In this document: positions 53,668 through 62,144 of the stretch, in pieces
Layout of the letters: each line of letters opens with the position of its first letter
Position numbering within the stretch: position 1 is the stretch's first letter
DNA from: Clostridium aciditolerans
Lineage (GTDB): Bacteria; Bacillota; Clostridia; Clostridiales; Clostridiaceae
DNA: 64,000 nucleotides
Direction of reading: 5' to 3'
Assembly: GCF_016316925.1 (NCBI RefSeq)
Contig: NZ_JAEEGB010000001.1
Span: 12,872 to 76,871 of the forward strand
The notes under the pieces: generated by a model
The model's database searches: none
What the model was told of the DNA's origin: nothing
Seen by the model: only the letters and a program-made list of their open reading frames with translations
Translations under genes and position numbers: made by a program

Positions 53668-55293
53668 TTGAATATCAAAGCTGTACTAAAGACACAGTCT
53701 CTTAACGGTTCAAAGGTAATTGCAGGTAAGGATGGATTATTAAATGAAATATATGGTGTAAATGTATTGGAAGCTCTTGATATAGAAAATTGGGGGAAAT
53801 TTGGAGAGGTTATTCTTACAAGTTACTTTGCTCTTCATAATTTGAGCGATAGTGAATTAGATTCGTTTTTTGAAAAAATACATACAATCGGTATTAGTGC
53901 AATAATAATTAAACTAGATAGACTAGTGCATCAAATACCAAGCAAAATAATTGAATTATGTAATAAGCATTCAATTCCTCTAATTCAAATAAACAAGGAA
54001 GTAAAATATGAATCTATAATCCTAGATATCCTGGAACCCATAATAGATAAAAATGTGTATCTATTAAATAAATACTATGAAGTGCATAGTGAACTTACAA
54101 GTCTTGCGCTGAAAATACCTTCAATTGAAGAGATGCTTTATGAATTTAAAAAAATGATACTTCGGGATGTAAGCTTTATCAATTCTGCAAAAGGTACTGA
54201 AATTAGCACAAACCCTAAACTTTCTGATGTAACAATACTAGGTAAAAGCGAAGTCTTAAATGAAAAATATATGCAATTTAACTATGAGCGCTATGACGTA
54301 ATTTATAATACTTCCAATCAGAAGAAGGCTGGAACACAAATTAGAGTTCATATATCTTATCTAGAATTTAATGATTATGAACTTATTATCCACGAAGAAT
54401 CAGATCCAATTGATTCTGAAGACTTTATGGTAATAGAAAATGCAGTGAAATTTTTGCAGATGGAGCTTTTGAAAAAATATGTAATATCACAGAGCTTATT
54501 TCAACAAAAGAATAATATCATTAGTGATTTATTAAACGACAGACTCTATGATAGAAAGGACATTGATGATGTCTTAGAATCTTTGGAAATTAGCAGTTGC
54601 AAGTTTTATCAGTTAATTCTTATAAAGCTATATCAAGTAGATGAGAATAAAAACTTAGACAAAAATCTTATGCTTCCAATTTTAAGTAGAATAAGGAATA
54701 AGTTTAAGTTGATGTTTAAAGATATGGCTTTCTTAGAAAAGTCAGACAGAATAGTGTTTATATTTAACTTTAATGATGATAAGGATAGTATTAATATAGA
54801 TAATATTGAAAAAATAATGCAAGCTCTAGTTGAAAATAACTTGTTTAAAGACTATTATTACCGTATAAGTATAAGTTCAAAAGTAGAGAGGGCAGATATA
54901 CCTAAAGCTAATAAAGAAGTTTTAGATACTCAAAAGATATTAAGATCATTTCATAATTCTAATAAAATATTGTCTTATGAAGAGCTTGGAATCTATAAAT
55001 TATTCTTAGAGTCAAATAGTTTAAACGAACTTCAAAAATTTATTCCACCTAAAATTAGTAAATTTGTACTTGAGTATCCTCAGCTATTTGAAACTTTAAA
55101 GATATTTCTTGACTCAAACCAAAGCTATATTACTGCATCAGAAAAACTATTTCTTCATCCTAAGACAGTTAGGTATAGGATAGATAAGACAAAAGCTATA
55201 TTAAACATAGAGTTAACAGACCCAGAGGAAATATTGCAAATCCAAGTGGCCTCAAGGCTGTTTAAACTTATTGAACAGGAGGAGCATAAATGA
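53668..55293 (+). CDS. PucR-type transcriptional regulator
   Basis: The 541-residue product has the N-terminal PucR sensor domain (about 1-125, ending SIPLIQINKEVKYESIILDI), a middle region related to the GGDEF-like part of CdaR/PucR proteins, and the C-terminal PucR helix-turn-helix (QSYITASEKLFLHPKTVRYRIDKTKAIL). Relatives control purine and ureide breakdown. The start is TTG, with AAAGGAG 7 bases upstream. It is divergent from the FdrA-YlbE operon across 118 bp and very probably activates it. The last codons overlap the start of the esterase gene. Confidence 0.88.
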   Translation: MNIKAVLKTQSLNGSKVIAGKDGLLNEIYGVNVLEALDIENWGKFGEVILTSYFALHNLSDSELDSFFEKIHTIGISAIIIKLDRLVHQIPSKIIELCNKHSIPLIQINKEVKYESIILDILEPIIDKNVYLLNKYYEVHSELTSLALKIPSIEEMLYEFKKMILRDVSFINSAKGTEISTNPKLSDVTILGKSEVLNEKYMQFNYERYDVIYNTSNQKKAGTQIRVHISYLEFNDYELIIHEESDPIDSEDFMVIENAVKFLQMELLKKYVISQSLFQQKNNIISDLLNDRLYDRKDIDDVLESLEISSCKFYQLILIKLYQVDENKNLDKNLMLPILSRIRNKFKLMFKDMAFLEKSDRIVFIFNFNDDKDSINIDNIEKIMQALVENNLFKDYYYRISISSKVERADIPKANKEVLDTQKILRSFHNSNKILSYEELGIYKLFLESNSLNELQKFIPPKISKFVLEYPQLFETLKIFLDSNQSYITASEKLFLHPKTVRYRIDKTKAILNIELTDPEEILQIQVASRLFKLIEQEEHK

Positions 55294-56150
55294 ATAATCC
55301 GAATACCTTTAGCTTTATAACAGAAGATAAGATTCAACTGACTATGAATTTATATCGAGCTAAAGATAATAGAAAGAATGTAACTATAATATATTTTCAC
55401 GGTGGTGGACTGCTTTATGGAGTTAGTGATGATTTGCCAGAAATTTATATAAATAAATTTTTAGATTCGGGATATGACTTTTTGTCATTTGATTATCCTC
55501 TAGCTCCAGAAGCGAAGCTGAGTTTAATATTAAAATCAGCTTATGAGGAAATTCTCTACTATTTAGATAATAAGCAAGATATATTTGGATTGGAGAATAA
55601 TGATTATATACTATTTGGACGTTCTGCAGGCGCATATCTATCCTTCATGATGTGTAATATGTTGATTAATAATGATATATTAATGCCAAAGGCAATTATA
55701 AGCCTTTATGGATACACAAGAATTGATGAAATGCAATTCAATGTTCCAAGCAAACATTATAACAAATTAGCTCAAGTACCTGAAGAAAGCATAAAAAAGA
55801 TTCTCTCAGCAGCGCCAGTAACATACGGTCCGATAAATCTTAGATTTTCACTCTATATAAAAGCAAGGCAAGAAGGAACCTGGGTAAAATATCTTTGCAA
55901 CGAAGAAAATCCAGCAAAATATTCAATAAAGGATGAAAGTCTTAAATATTTTCCACCAACAATATTAGCGGCGTCAACCCTTGATCCTGATGTACCATTT
56001 AAAGCATCTAAGCTGCTTAGCAGGATTATTCCAGAGTCTCATCTTATAACAATCTATGGCGAAGTTCACGACTTCGATAGAGATACAAATAATAGTATCG
56101 GAATATCAGTTTATGATGAGATAGTAAACTGGCTCGAAAACAAGATCTAA
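55290..56150 (+). CDS. alpha/beta hydrolase, esterase/lipase-like
   Basis: The 286-residue enzyme has the hormone-sensitive-lipase type HGGG oxyanion motif (His37-Gly40), the nucleophile Ser112 in FGRSAGAYLS, an Asp in ASTLDPDVPF and a His in GEVHDFDRD, so a full catalytic triad is likely. The substrate is unknown. Its ATG overlaps the PucR stop codon (ATGA), so the two are translationally coupled. This is unusual for a regulator and suggests the enzyme works in the same pathway, perhaps making or removing the inducer. Confidence 0.83.
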   Translation: MNNPNTFSFITEDKIQLTMNLYRAKDNRKNVTIIYFHGGGLLYGVSDDLPEIYINKFLDSGYDFLSFDYPLAPEAKLSLILKSAYEEILYYLDNKQDIFGLENNDYILFGRSAGAYLSFMMCNMLINNDILMPKAIISLYGYTRIDEMQFNVPSKHYNKLAQVPEESIKKILSAAPVTYGPINLRFSLYIKARQEGTWVKYLCNEENPAKYSIKDESLKYFPPTILAASTLDPDVPFKASKLLSRIIPESHLITIYGEVHDFDRDTNNSIGISVYDEIVNWLENKI

Positions 56151-56192
56151 ATTTAGGGAGTGCCGAGTATTTCATGGAAACCTAAAAAGGCT

Positions 56193-56236
56193 AAAAAATA
56201 CCAAAGAAGACTATGATTATACGTCGCCTTTGGTAT
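56193..56236 (-). terminator. terminator of the riboswitch expression platform
   Basis: ATACCAAAG (minus strand, pairing with CTTTGGTAT) with a 21-base loop is followed by six T residues. It begins about 20 bp behind the aptamer. Confidence 0.75.
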
Positions 56237-56251
56237 TCTACAATTACATAC

Positions 56252-56345
56252 TTCGGAAACCTGGCAATTATAGGATTATATGTCCCTTAGACCCAGAGCT
56301 TTGCGTCCCCGCCTTTCGACGAGTTTGCTATTATCGGCACGCTAT
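56252..56345 (-). promoter_or_regulatory. GEMM (c-di-GMP-I type) riboswitch aptamer without a downstream gene
   Basis: The minus strand contains the family hallmarks in order: GCAAAC, the tetraloop stem GTCGAAAGGC, GGGGACGCAAAGCT, GGGTCTAAGG, and GCCAGGTTTCCGAAG. These fit the GEMM class I aptamer, which binds c-di-GMP or, in a variant, cGAMP; I cannot decide which. It is followed by a terminator and then by the 3' end of the esterase gene on the opposite strand, so no gene is in position to be controlled. The truncated LRR gene lies upstream, not downstream. Confidence 0.85.
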
Positions 56346-56493
56346 TTTTTAATAGTTCAATTTTAATATTGACACGAATACTTTCTATCTAACCCTTTTT
56401 ACACATATTATTATACTTATATTTATAATATTTTACTTTCAAGAAATTTACCTCTCATATTCCCTCTTCGAGATTTCTTTTATGTTAAAAATC

Positions 56494-57312
56494 TTAGTTT
56501 TCACTTACATTTTCATGTTTAAATTCTTCTACTTTTATCTCACTATTATTTTTGGTTATAGTTAAAGTATCTATTCCATATGGAGGATTATGTGGTCCTA
56601 CAAATGTTTCTATTCTAATTTTTAATCTATATCCCCTATCAATTTGTTCAATGTCTAAAATTCCTGCATTCATATATTGTCTAAACTCACCATAATAATT
56701 CTTAACATCCTCATCAATATATGGAGATAACATAGACAGAATAAATTGCTGATTTAATTTATCTTTAAATACATACTCAGGTAAAGGATTGCCTTCAAGA
56801 TATATATTTGTCAGTGATAAATTTTTCAGCCCCCTTAATAGACTAATATCCGTAATTTTATTTTGAGATATATCCAAACTTCTTAAATTCTCTAATTTAT
56901 CAAATCCTTTAAGATTATCAATTTTATTATTATCAACAAATAGTCGATTCAACTTAGATAATGAGCTTAATCCACTTATATCTATAATTTGATTATGTGA
57001 TAAAGTTAATGCTTCTAATCCTGTAAGGGTTCCTAATCCTTTAATATTTTTTATTGTTGTTAACTTAGTTAAGTTTTTCAAAGAGCCGATATCAGATATT
57101 TTGTTCATTCCCAATGATAAATCTGTTAAATTAGTCAACTTGCCTAAAGGTTCTATATTCTCAACTTTATTAATATATAAATTTAAGTTATCTAAATTTA
57201 TAAGTGTACTTAATGCTTGTAAATTTCTTATCTTATTGTTATACAAACTTAGAGATTTTAAGTTAGTCAACCTACTTAATGCACTTATGTCAGTAATTTT
57301 ATTACTTTCCAA
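56494..57312 (-). pseudogene. leucine-rich-repeat protein, N-terminally truncated
   Basis: The 272 residues hold about eight 22-residue leucine-rich repeats of internalin type (LTNLKSLSLYNNKIRNLQAL, LINLDNLNLYINKVENIEPL and so on), followed by a C-terminal domain of about 90 residues. One repeat near residue 90 has lost part of its length. There is no signal peptide. The frame starts at a TTG in the middle of a repeat, just behind a TAA, and has no ribosome binding site. Surface LRR proteins of clostridia are often under c-di-GMP riboswitches. Here the riboswitch lies behind the gene, so the locus looks rearranged. Confidence 0.7.
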
Positions 57313-57384
57313 GATTTACTTCATTCTTAGAAAAACTTTTTACTGAATAAAACTTTCATATTTATATAGACTCTATCCTTATTC

Positions 57385-58185
57385 CTAACTTATACGAATA
57401 AAAATTAAACTTATTAAAAAGGTTATTGTAGAAAGTATTACAGCTATCATTAGCACTCCCGTTATTAAAATGTTATACCTTATTAAATCAAGATTTAATA
57501 TATACTTTGATAAATTTAAAATGTTCACCATAAATAATATTAAAAATATAATCGACAGTCCTCTGAAAGCTCCCTTTATATCGGCAGAACTTAGAGATAT
57601 GTGAGAGGATATACATATAGATATAAATAAAAATATATAGAAGTATGGATTTTCAAAGTTCTTCAAGGAGAATATAACTTTTACCAACCCAGAATAAGAA
57701 TTAATTATTCCTTCAATTGTACTTTTGCTTAACACTGTAACATGTAAACTTTTAACCAATATATTGATAAACTTGTTATAAGCTTGTGGTATTATATATC
57801 TCATTAAAGCTAATATAGAAAAAACCCCTCCAAATATAGGTGCTATGCCTGTAAAAAAGTTACCTATCTGCTGATAAACGCTACCTTGATTATAGCTGTG
57901 TTGTACGTATCCCATTACTCCATTTTCATCTGGTTTTTGAAGTAATTTTATCTTAGTAATTTTATGCCCAAATAACAAAGCAACGATGGCGTGACTCAAT
58001 TCGTGAATTGGAACACCAATAAGCCCTGTTATCATTAATGCCTTACTTCCAAAACGTCTCTGAAAATTTCTTATAGAATTATTTCGTAATACTCCAAGAA
58101 ATAATCCGACTAAAACAATCATTCCTGTAAGATATACTGTTTCTATACAAGTTCTGATTAACAATTCGATCATAAATGTCATCAT
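57385..58185 (-). CDS. M50-like membrane metalloprotease
   Basis: The 266-residue protein has about six membrane segments. GVPIHELSHAIVALLFGHKI (about 56-75) contains the HExxH zinc motif inside a membrane helix, as in M50-type site-2 proteases. The second metal-ligand motif is not clear, so activity is uncertain. GGAGGG lies 9 bases before the ATG. It is followed by the truncated LRR gene and preceded by trmB, separated from it by a repeat with a terminator. Confidence 0.7.
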   Translation of the reverse strand: MMTFMIELLIRTCIETVYLTGMIVLVGLFLGVLRNNSIRNFQRRFGSKALMITGLIGVPIHELSHAIVALLFGHKITKIKLLQKPDENGVMGYVQHSYNQGSVYQQIGNFFTGIAPIFGGVFSILALMRYIIPQAYNKFINILVKSLHVTVLSKSTIEGIINSYSGLVKVIFSLKNFENPYFYIFLFISICISSHISLSSADIKGAFRGLSIIFLILFMVNILNLSKYILNLDLIRYNILITGVLMIAVILSTITFLISLIFIRIS

Positions 58186-58222
58186 ATGTTTTTACCCTCC
58201 GTCAATTGTAATGTACTAAGAA

Positions 58223-58325
58223 GCAAAAAAATCCCCCATTTTTGATTTAGTTTTAAATCAAAACAGGAGATTCTCTCTAAATCATATATTTCATTTTTTA
58301 TCAGAACTACTTTTTGTGATTACAT
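58223..58325 (-). repeat. dispersed repeat family 2, copy C, with terminator
   Basis: It begins at the trmB stop codon (ATGTAATCACAAAAAGTAGT on the minus strand) and ends in a hairpin (TTTTGATT/AATCAAAA) with GGGGGA and seven T residues. It matches copy A at 29662-29780 over nearly its full length. Confidence 0.75.
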
Positions 58326-58955
58326 TAACTTTGCTATTAAAAACATGGTCTTCATTCCAAGTGAAGTAAACTTTTCCTCGTATTCAGTAACTACATTTTG
58401 CGTAAAATCACTTTTGTGTAAATCGTATGTTAAATACTCTATAGAAAATCCACTTTCTTTAAAATATTCCTGTGAATCCTCAAATAGTTCTGTATCGTCT
58501 GTTTTAAACCATATCTCACTATTAGGCTTTAAAAATTTCTTATATTCTGTTAAGAACTTTGTATGGGTAAGCCTTCTTTTATTATGTCTATCCTTTGGCC
58601 AAGGGTTACAAAAGTTAATATATATCCTGCTTATTTCATCCTTCTCAAAGACTTCGGCGATTCCAGCTATGTTCATAGGAATAAGCTTTGCATTTTGTAA
58701 TTCAGTCTCTTCTAATTTTTTCAATGCATATATTAAAACTTCATCTTTAAGATCTACACCTATAAAGTTTATATTAGAATTTTGTTGTGCTCTAGTAGTT
58801 ATAAATCTTCCTCTTCCACAACCTAATTCCAAGTATATATCATTATTATTCTTAAACTCTTGCTTCCATTTCCCTTTAAGTTCTTTGGGATTTATTACTA
58901 CTAAAGGGCTCGCCTCCATCTCTGGTCTTGCCCACCATTTTTTTCTAAGTCTCAT
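58320..58955 (-). CDS. trmB: tRNA (guanine-N7-)-methyltransferase
   Basis: The 211-residue enzyme has the TrmB pattern: [11 protein letters not shown] (about 43-53) binds S-adenosylmethionine, [12 protein letters not shown] follows, [19 protein letters not shown] (about 112-130) is the signature active-site loop, and [11 protein letters not shown] and TEYEEKF complete it. It methylates G46 of tRNA. The ATG follows AGGAGG. It lies between two M50-type protease genes on the same strand. Confidence 0.95.
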   Translation of the reverse strand: MRLRKKWWARPEMEASPLVVINPKELKGKWKQEFKNNNDIYLELGCGRGRFITTRAQQNSNINFIGVDLKDEVLIYALKKLEETELQNAKLIPMNIAGIAEVFEKDEISRIYINFCNPWPKDRHNKRRLTHTKFLTEYKKFLKPNSEIWFKTDDTELFEDSQEYFKESGFSIEYLTYDLHKSDFTQNVVTEYEEKFTSLGMKTMFLIAKLM

Positions 58956-58992
58956 ATTAAACCTCCTTCTTTTGTAGAAAAATTCATGTGCC

Positions 58993-59637
58993 TTATATCA
59001 AGGTACTAGCAATTCTTAAAAATGTACTATATAAGTAATGCGACGGAATTCCAACAATATAAGTTGAAATTGGAGTTGCTATAAAAAGTATTAGTATAAT
59101 CATCTGATATTTATATATGGAATCTGATATCTTATAGTAAGTCGATGGAAACAAATCTCTCAGCACATGAAATCCATCTAATCCAGGAAGTGGTATTAAA
59201 TTAAAGACAAAAAGCATGCAATTTATTTGTATTATTGCAGCAAGTATACTACCAACAACTCCATATAATAGAGGTACTCCTTTCATGCCTAAAAAGCCGA
59301 ATTTAGATAGAAGTACTACTAATATAGCGCCTAAAAATGCCACAATTAAATTAGCAATTGGTCCTGCTATAGAAACTTTTAGATCATCCTTATATCTATT
59401 TTTAAAAGCACTAGGATTGGTTTCCACAGGTCTTGCCCATCCAAATCCTACAACTAATATCATCAAAAATCCCATTAAATCTATATGAACAAATGGATTT
59501 AAGGTAAGTCTTCCTTGAAACTTTGGAGTCTTATCCCCAAGTCTATCAGCTACAAATGCGTGTGCATATTCATGAAATGCAAAACCTATAAGTATGGCTG
59601 GTATTATAAGTATTTTCTCAAGTAACCAGTTATTCAA
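58993..59637 (-). CDS. site-2 protease family (M50) membrane protein
   Basis: The 214-residue protein has about five membrane segments with [17 protein letters not shown] near the start (HExxH zinc motif) and [17 protein letters not shown] near residue 140, which carries the Asp of the second metal motif. Such short SpoIVFB/Rip-like proteases are common in Firmicutes, but their substrates are mostly unknown. The start is taken as TTG 59637 behind AAAGGG; the longer frame to 59757 would add an unrelated hydrophilic head and has no site. trmB follows 37 bp downstream. Confidence 0.85.
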   Translation of the reverse strand: MNNWLLEKILIIPAILIGFAFHEYAHAFVADRLGDKTPKFQGRLTLNPFVHIDLMGFLMILVVGFGWARPVETNPSAFKNRYKDDLKVSIAGPIANLIVAFLGAILVVLLSKFGFLGMKGVPLLYGVVGSILAAIIQINCMLFVFNLIPLPGLDGFHVLRDLFPSTYYKISDSIYKYQMIILILFIATPISTYIVGIPSHYLYSTFLRIASTLI

Positions 59638-59803
59638 AATCAAATCACCCTTTCCTACATTATTACTACATTTAAACAAAATTACTTTCATTATAACAAA
59701 AGTATTGACATTACTCAATAAAGTGAAACATACTTCAGTTTGCATTTTAAACGCCAATTAAGTTTATTTACAGTAATCTAAACAAACAAAATAAAATTTA
59801 CAA

Positions 59804-59837
59804 GGGATGCTAGAACAGAATTCTATCCTAACATCCC
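59804..59837 (-). terminator. hairpin behind the propeller-like protein gene
   Basis: GGGATG..TAG..AGAA pairs with TTCT..CTA..CATCCC over about 14 of 17 bp, 19 bp behind the stop codon. The tail is T-rich but mixed. Confidence 0.6.
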
Positions 59838-59856
59838 CTAACAATTACAAATATCT

Positions 59857-60882
59857 TTAGTTAAATAGAGTTTTCACCATTTTTCCGTCACTTACTGATA
59901 TTATTCCATCAGTATATATTTGAATAAATCTTCCTTGGTAAATATACTCTTTTCCTGAAGCAACCTCTCTGACAACTCCCTTAAGGTTATCATTTATATA
60001 AATCTTTCCTTGAGAACTCACATATATCGCATCTTTATCTACTGCAGTGCCTAAATCAATAGTTTGCAGAGAGTTTCTTCCTTCTTTTACACTGCCATAA
60101 TAAATTTTACTAATCTTATCGTCTTGGGTTTCACCAATATATACTCTGTCCTCATCATCTACAGCTATTAGCGAAGGATTGTTTACTCCATTTATATCAA
60201 GAGGTTCATCTTGTCCTGTTATATATATTCTATGATGAGTAAGATCTTCATATATAAGCTTATCTTCATGAGGAACTACTTTTATCTTTCCTATCATGTA
60301 AGCCATTGTATCTACTTTTTTCATTTCTTTCATTATATTAATCCAATATATACTACTTCTCTTACCACTGTTTGCTACTTTAACATATATAATATTTGTC
60401 AAAGGTGACGCTTGAATGTCCTCTACCTCTGCGTTTTTGTCTGCCCAATCTAGTTCCTTAATATCTTCCTTAACATCTTTATCTACATCATAGTATGCTA
60501 ATTTAAAGCTGGAGCCTTTTTTGCCTGTTTCTTTTTCTGCTATAAGCATTCTATTTCTATCTGGAAGCCATTTGTAAAATGAAACCTGTACACCATCCTC
60601 AAAATCTACTTTCTTTTCTTCCCCAGTTTTTGTATTTATTACTTTTAAAACATCTCCGTCATAGTAGGCCAAATATCTTGCATTAAAGGATGCATTAACA
60701 TGAGTTGCATTATCAGGTATCTTCACCTCTGCATCTTGCTTTTTGGCTTCGCTTTTTACAACTTTTTTAGTCTTGATAGATGTATTTGTGGCTAAGAAAT
60801 ATTTGTCAGCGTAGAAAAGGCCTGCAAACTGTATGGTTAAAGATATAAGAATCCATAAAAAAATCCTTTTAAAAATCTTCAT
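59857..60882 (-). CDS. membrane-anchored beta-propeller-like protein of unknown function
   Basis: The 341-residue product has one hydrophobic segment at the N-terminus (about 6-26), then a Lys-rich linker and a long region rich in beta strands with repeated short motifs (ARYLAYYDGDVLKVINTKTG, DRNRMLIAEKETG, DDEDRVYIGETQ, SSQGKIYINDNLKG). This pattern suggests a WD40- or propeller-like fold outside the membrane. I do not recognise a named family. GAAGGAG precedes the ATG. It follows the phosphodiester glycosidase gene by 42 bp, so the two are likely cotranscribed. Confidence 0.65.
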   Translation of the reverse strand: MKIFKRIFLWILISLTIQFAGLFYADKYFLATNTSIKTKKVVKSEAKKQDAEVKIPDNATHVNASFNARYLAYYDGDVLKVINTKTGEEKKVDFEDGVQVSFYKWLPDRNRMLIAEKETGKKGSSFKLAYYDVDKDVKEDIKELDWADKNAEVEDIQASPLTNIIYVKVANSGKRSSIYWINIMKEMKKVDTMAYMIGKIKVVPHEDKLIYEDLTHHRIYITGQDEPLDINGVNNPSLIAVDDEDRVYIGETQDDKISKIYYGSVKEGRNSLQTIDLGTAVDKDAIYVSSQGKIYINDNLKGVVREVASGKEYIYQGRFIQIYTDGIISVSDGKMVKTLFN

Positions 60883-60924
60883 TCCTTACTCTCCTTCTAA
60901 TAATTATCTTATTTACTTCCACAA

Positions 60925-61923
60925 TTATTTAACAAAAATGGCTGATGGAACTGATCTTTCTCCTAAAGGATCGCAAGGATTATTTATTACATCACCTTCA
61001 TAATACATCGTTGAAGATGATCCTCCATCTAAGTTTGTTGCATTAACAGCACCATATTGAAGCATTATATTTTCAACATCTTTCAGCGTAGCTCCTACAC
61101 TCGTAGTTTGTCTTCCATCAATAACTAATAAAAGTATAGCTCCATCTTTTCTTTGCCCAATAGCTGTTCTAGGAGCTATTCCCCATCCTCCGTCACCGGA
61201 TTTTATAGTACCTCTACCATTTACTACTAGTGCAGGTCCAAAAGAAATAGCTTCTGTAGCACCAAGTTCATTTAGTTCTTTTAAGCTATGCGGCCCAACT
61301 AAAAGCGCTCCACTTTTAGTAATAGCCACAACATCTCTTTCTTCATCTTCCTTTAAATCATTGTAAAGTATTTTCCCATTACTCATAAGTATTCCAACAG
61401 GCTTTCCACCGGTTCCTGTCCATTTACTATCTCCAGATGAGCTATCTGTAAAGCCTCCACCATTGACTGCAGCTACTGCTCCATTATCCCTAGCTATCTG
61501 ACTTGTTAATTCTCCTTCAACACCTAATTTTTTGCTATAACCTACTTTAACTCTAGTAGGATCATGTACGATTAACATGTATCCTTTAAACTTTCTTCCA
61601 TCACTAATATCTTCTCTTTCAATATTACTATCATGAGTATTTTTAAAATTTATAGGTGCATTATCCTGCTGAATAGTTTCAACAACATTTTCTCCTAAAA
61701 TTTTATTTATTTCTTCATCTGATAAAAATAATTTAGCTATATATTGATGGCTAAGTGTTGTCATAGCAGCACCTACTACTGTCTTCTTTACGTTTTCAAA
61801 TGGTCCATGAAATACTATTAAAGGCGCAGTAATACCTGTAAATATCATCTCAAAAATCAAAAAACCTAAGATCAATTTCCAAATTGACTTTTTCTTAGTT
61901 CCTTCGGTTTTTCTCTTATTCAT
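60925..61923 (-). CDS. phosphodiester glycosidase (NAGPA) family membrane-anchored protein
   Basis: The 332-residue protein has a basic N-terminus, one membrane helix (about 16-38) and a NAGPA-type domain (about 120-332). Family features are AAVNGGGFTD, GGKPVGILMSNGKI, WGIAPRTAIGQRKDGAILLLVIDGR and NLDGGSSSTMYYEG. NAGPA proteins remove phospho-linked N-acetylglucosamine. The bacterial ones, often annotated as exopolysaccharide or cell wall proteins, act outside the cell. The substrate here is unknown. It is the first gene of a two-gene unit. Confidence 0.85.
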   Translation of the reverse strand: MNKRKTEGTKKKSIWKLILGFLIFEMIFTGITAPLIVFHGPFENVKKTVVGAAMTTLSHQYIAKLFLSDEEINKILGENVVETIQQDNAPINFKNTHDSNIEREDISDGRKFKGYMLIVHDPTRVKVGYSKKLGVEGELTSQIARDNGAVAAVNGGGFTDSSSGDSKWTGTGGKPVGILMSNGKILYNDLKEDEERDVVAITKSGALLVGPHSLKELNELGATEAISFGPALVVNGRGTIKSGDGGWGIAPRTAIGQRKDGAILLLVIDGRQTTSVGATLKDVENIMLQYGAVNATNLDGGSSSTMYYEGDVINNPCDPLGERSVPSAIFVK

Positions 61924-62031
61924 TCGTTAAACCTACCCTTTCTAAATTTAATACCTTACAACATTGTACAATAAATGATATATTTTTTAAATAGAAATAG
62001 TTATAAATATAGCAAAAACTTTGTCATTTAA

Positions 62032-62098
62032 AAATTAAACATCCAAAAAGACATAATTCTGGTTAAAACCTTCCTAATGCTTTTTGGATGTTTAATTT
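62032..62098 (-). terminator. terminator of the PIN-PhoH gene
   Basis: A perfect 19-bp stem (AAATTAAACATCCAAAAAG and complement) encloses a 29-base loop, about 45 bp behind the stop codon, and runs into T residues. Confidence 0.8.
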
Positions 62099-62144
62099 CT
62101 CATATATTTTTAATTGTTTTATAAATTTAGCAATATTACTACAC

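Larger units (their letters stand above)
56151..56493. other. 343-bp region holding an orphan riboswitch
   Basis: No gene is visible. It holds a c-di-GMP-I type aptamer and a terminator on the minus strand. The stretch 56351-56493 behind the LRR gene is A/T-rich and featureless. Confidence 0.7.
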
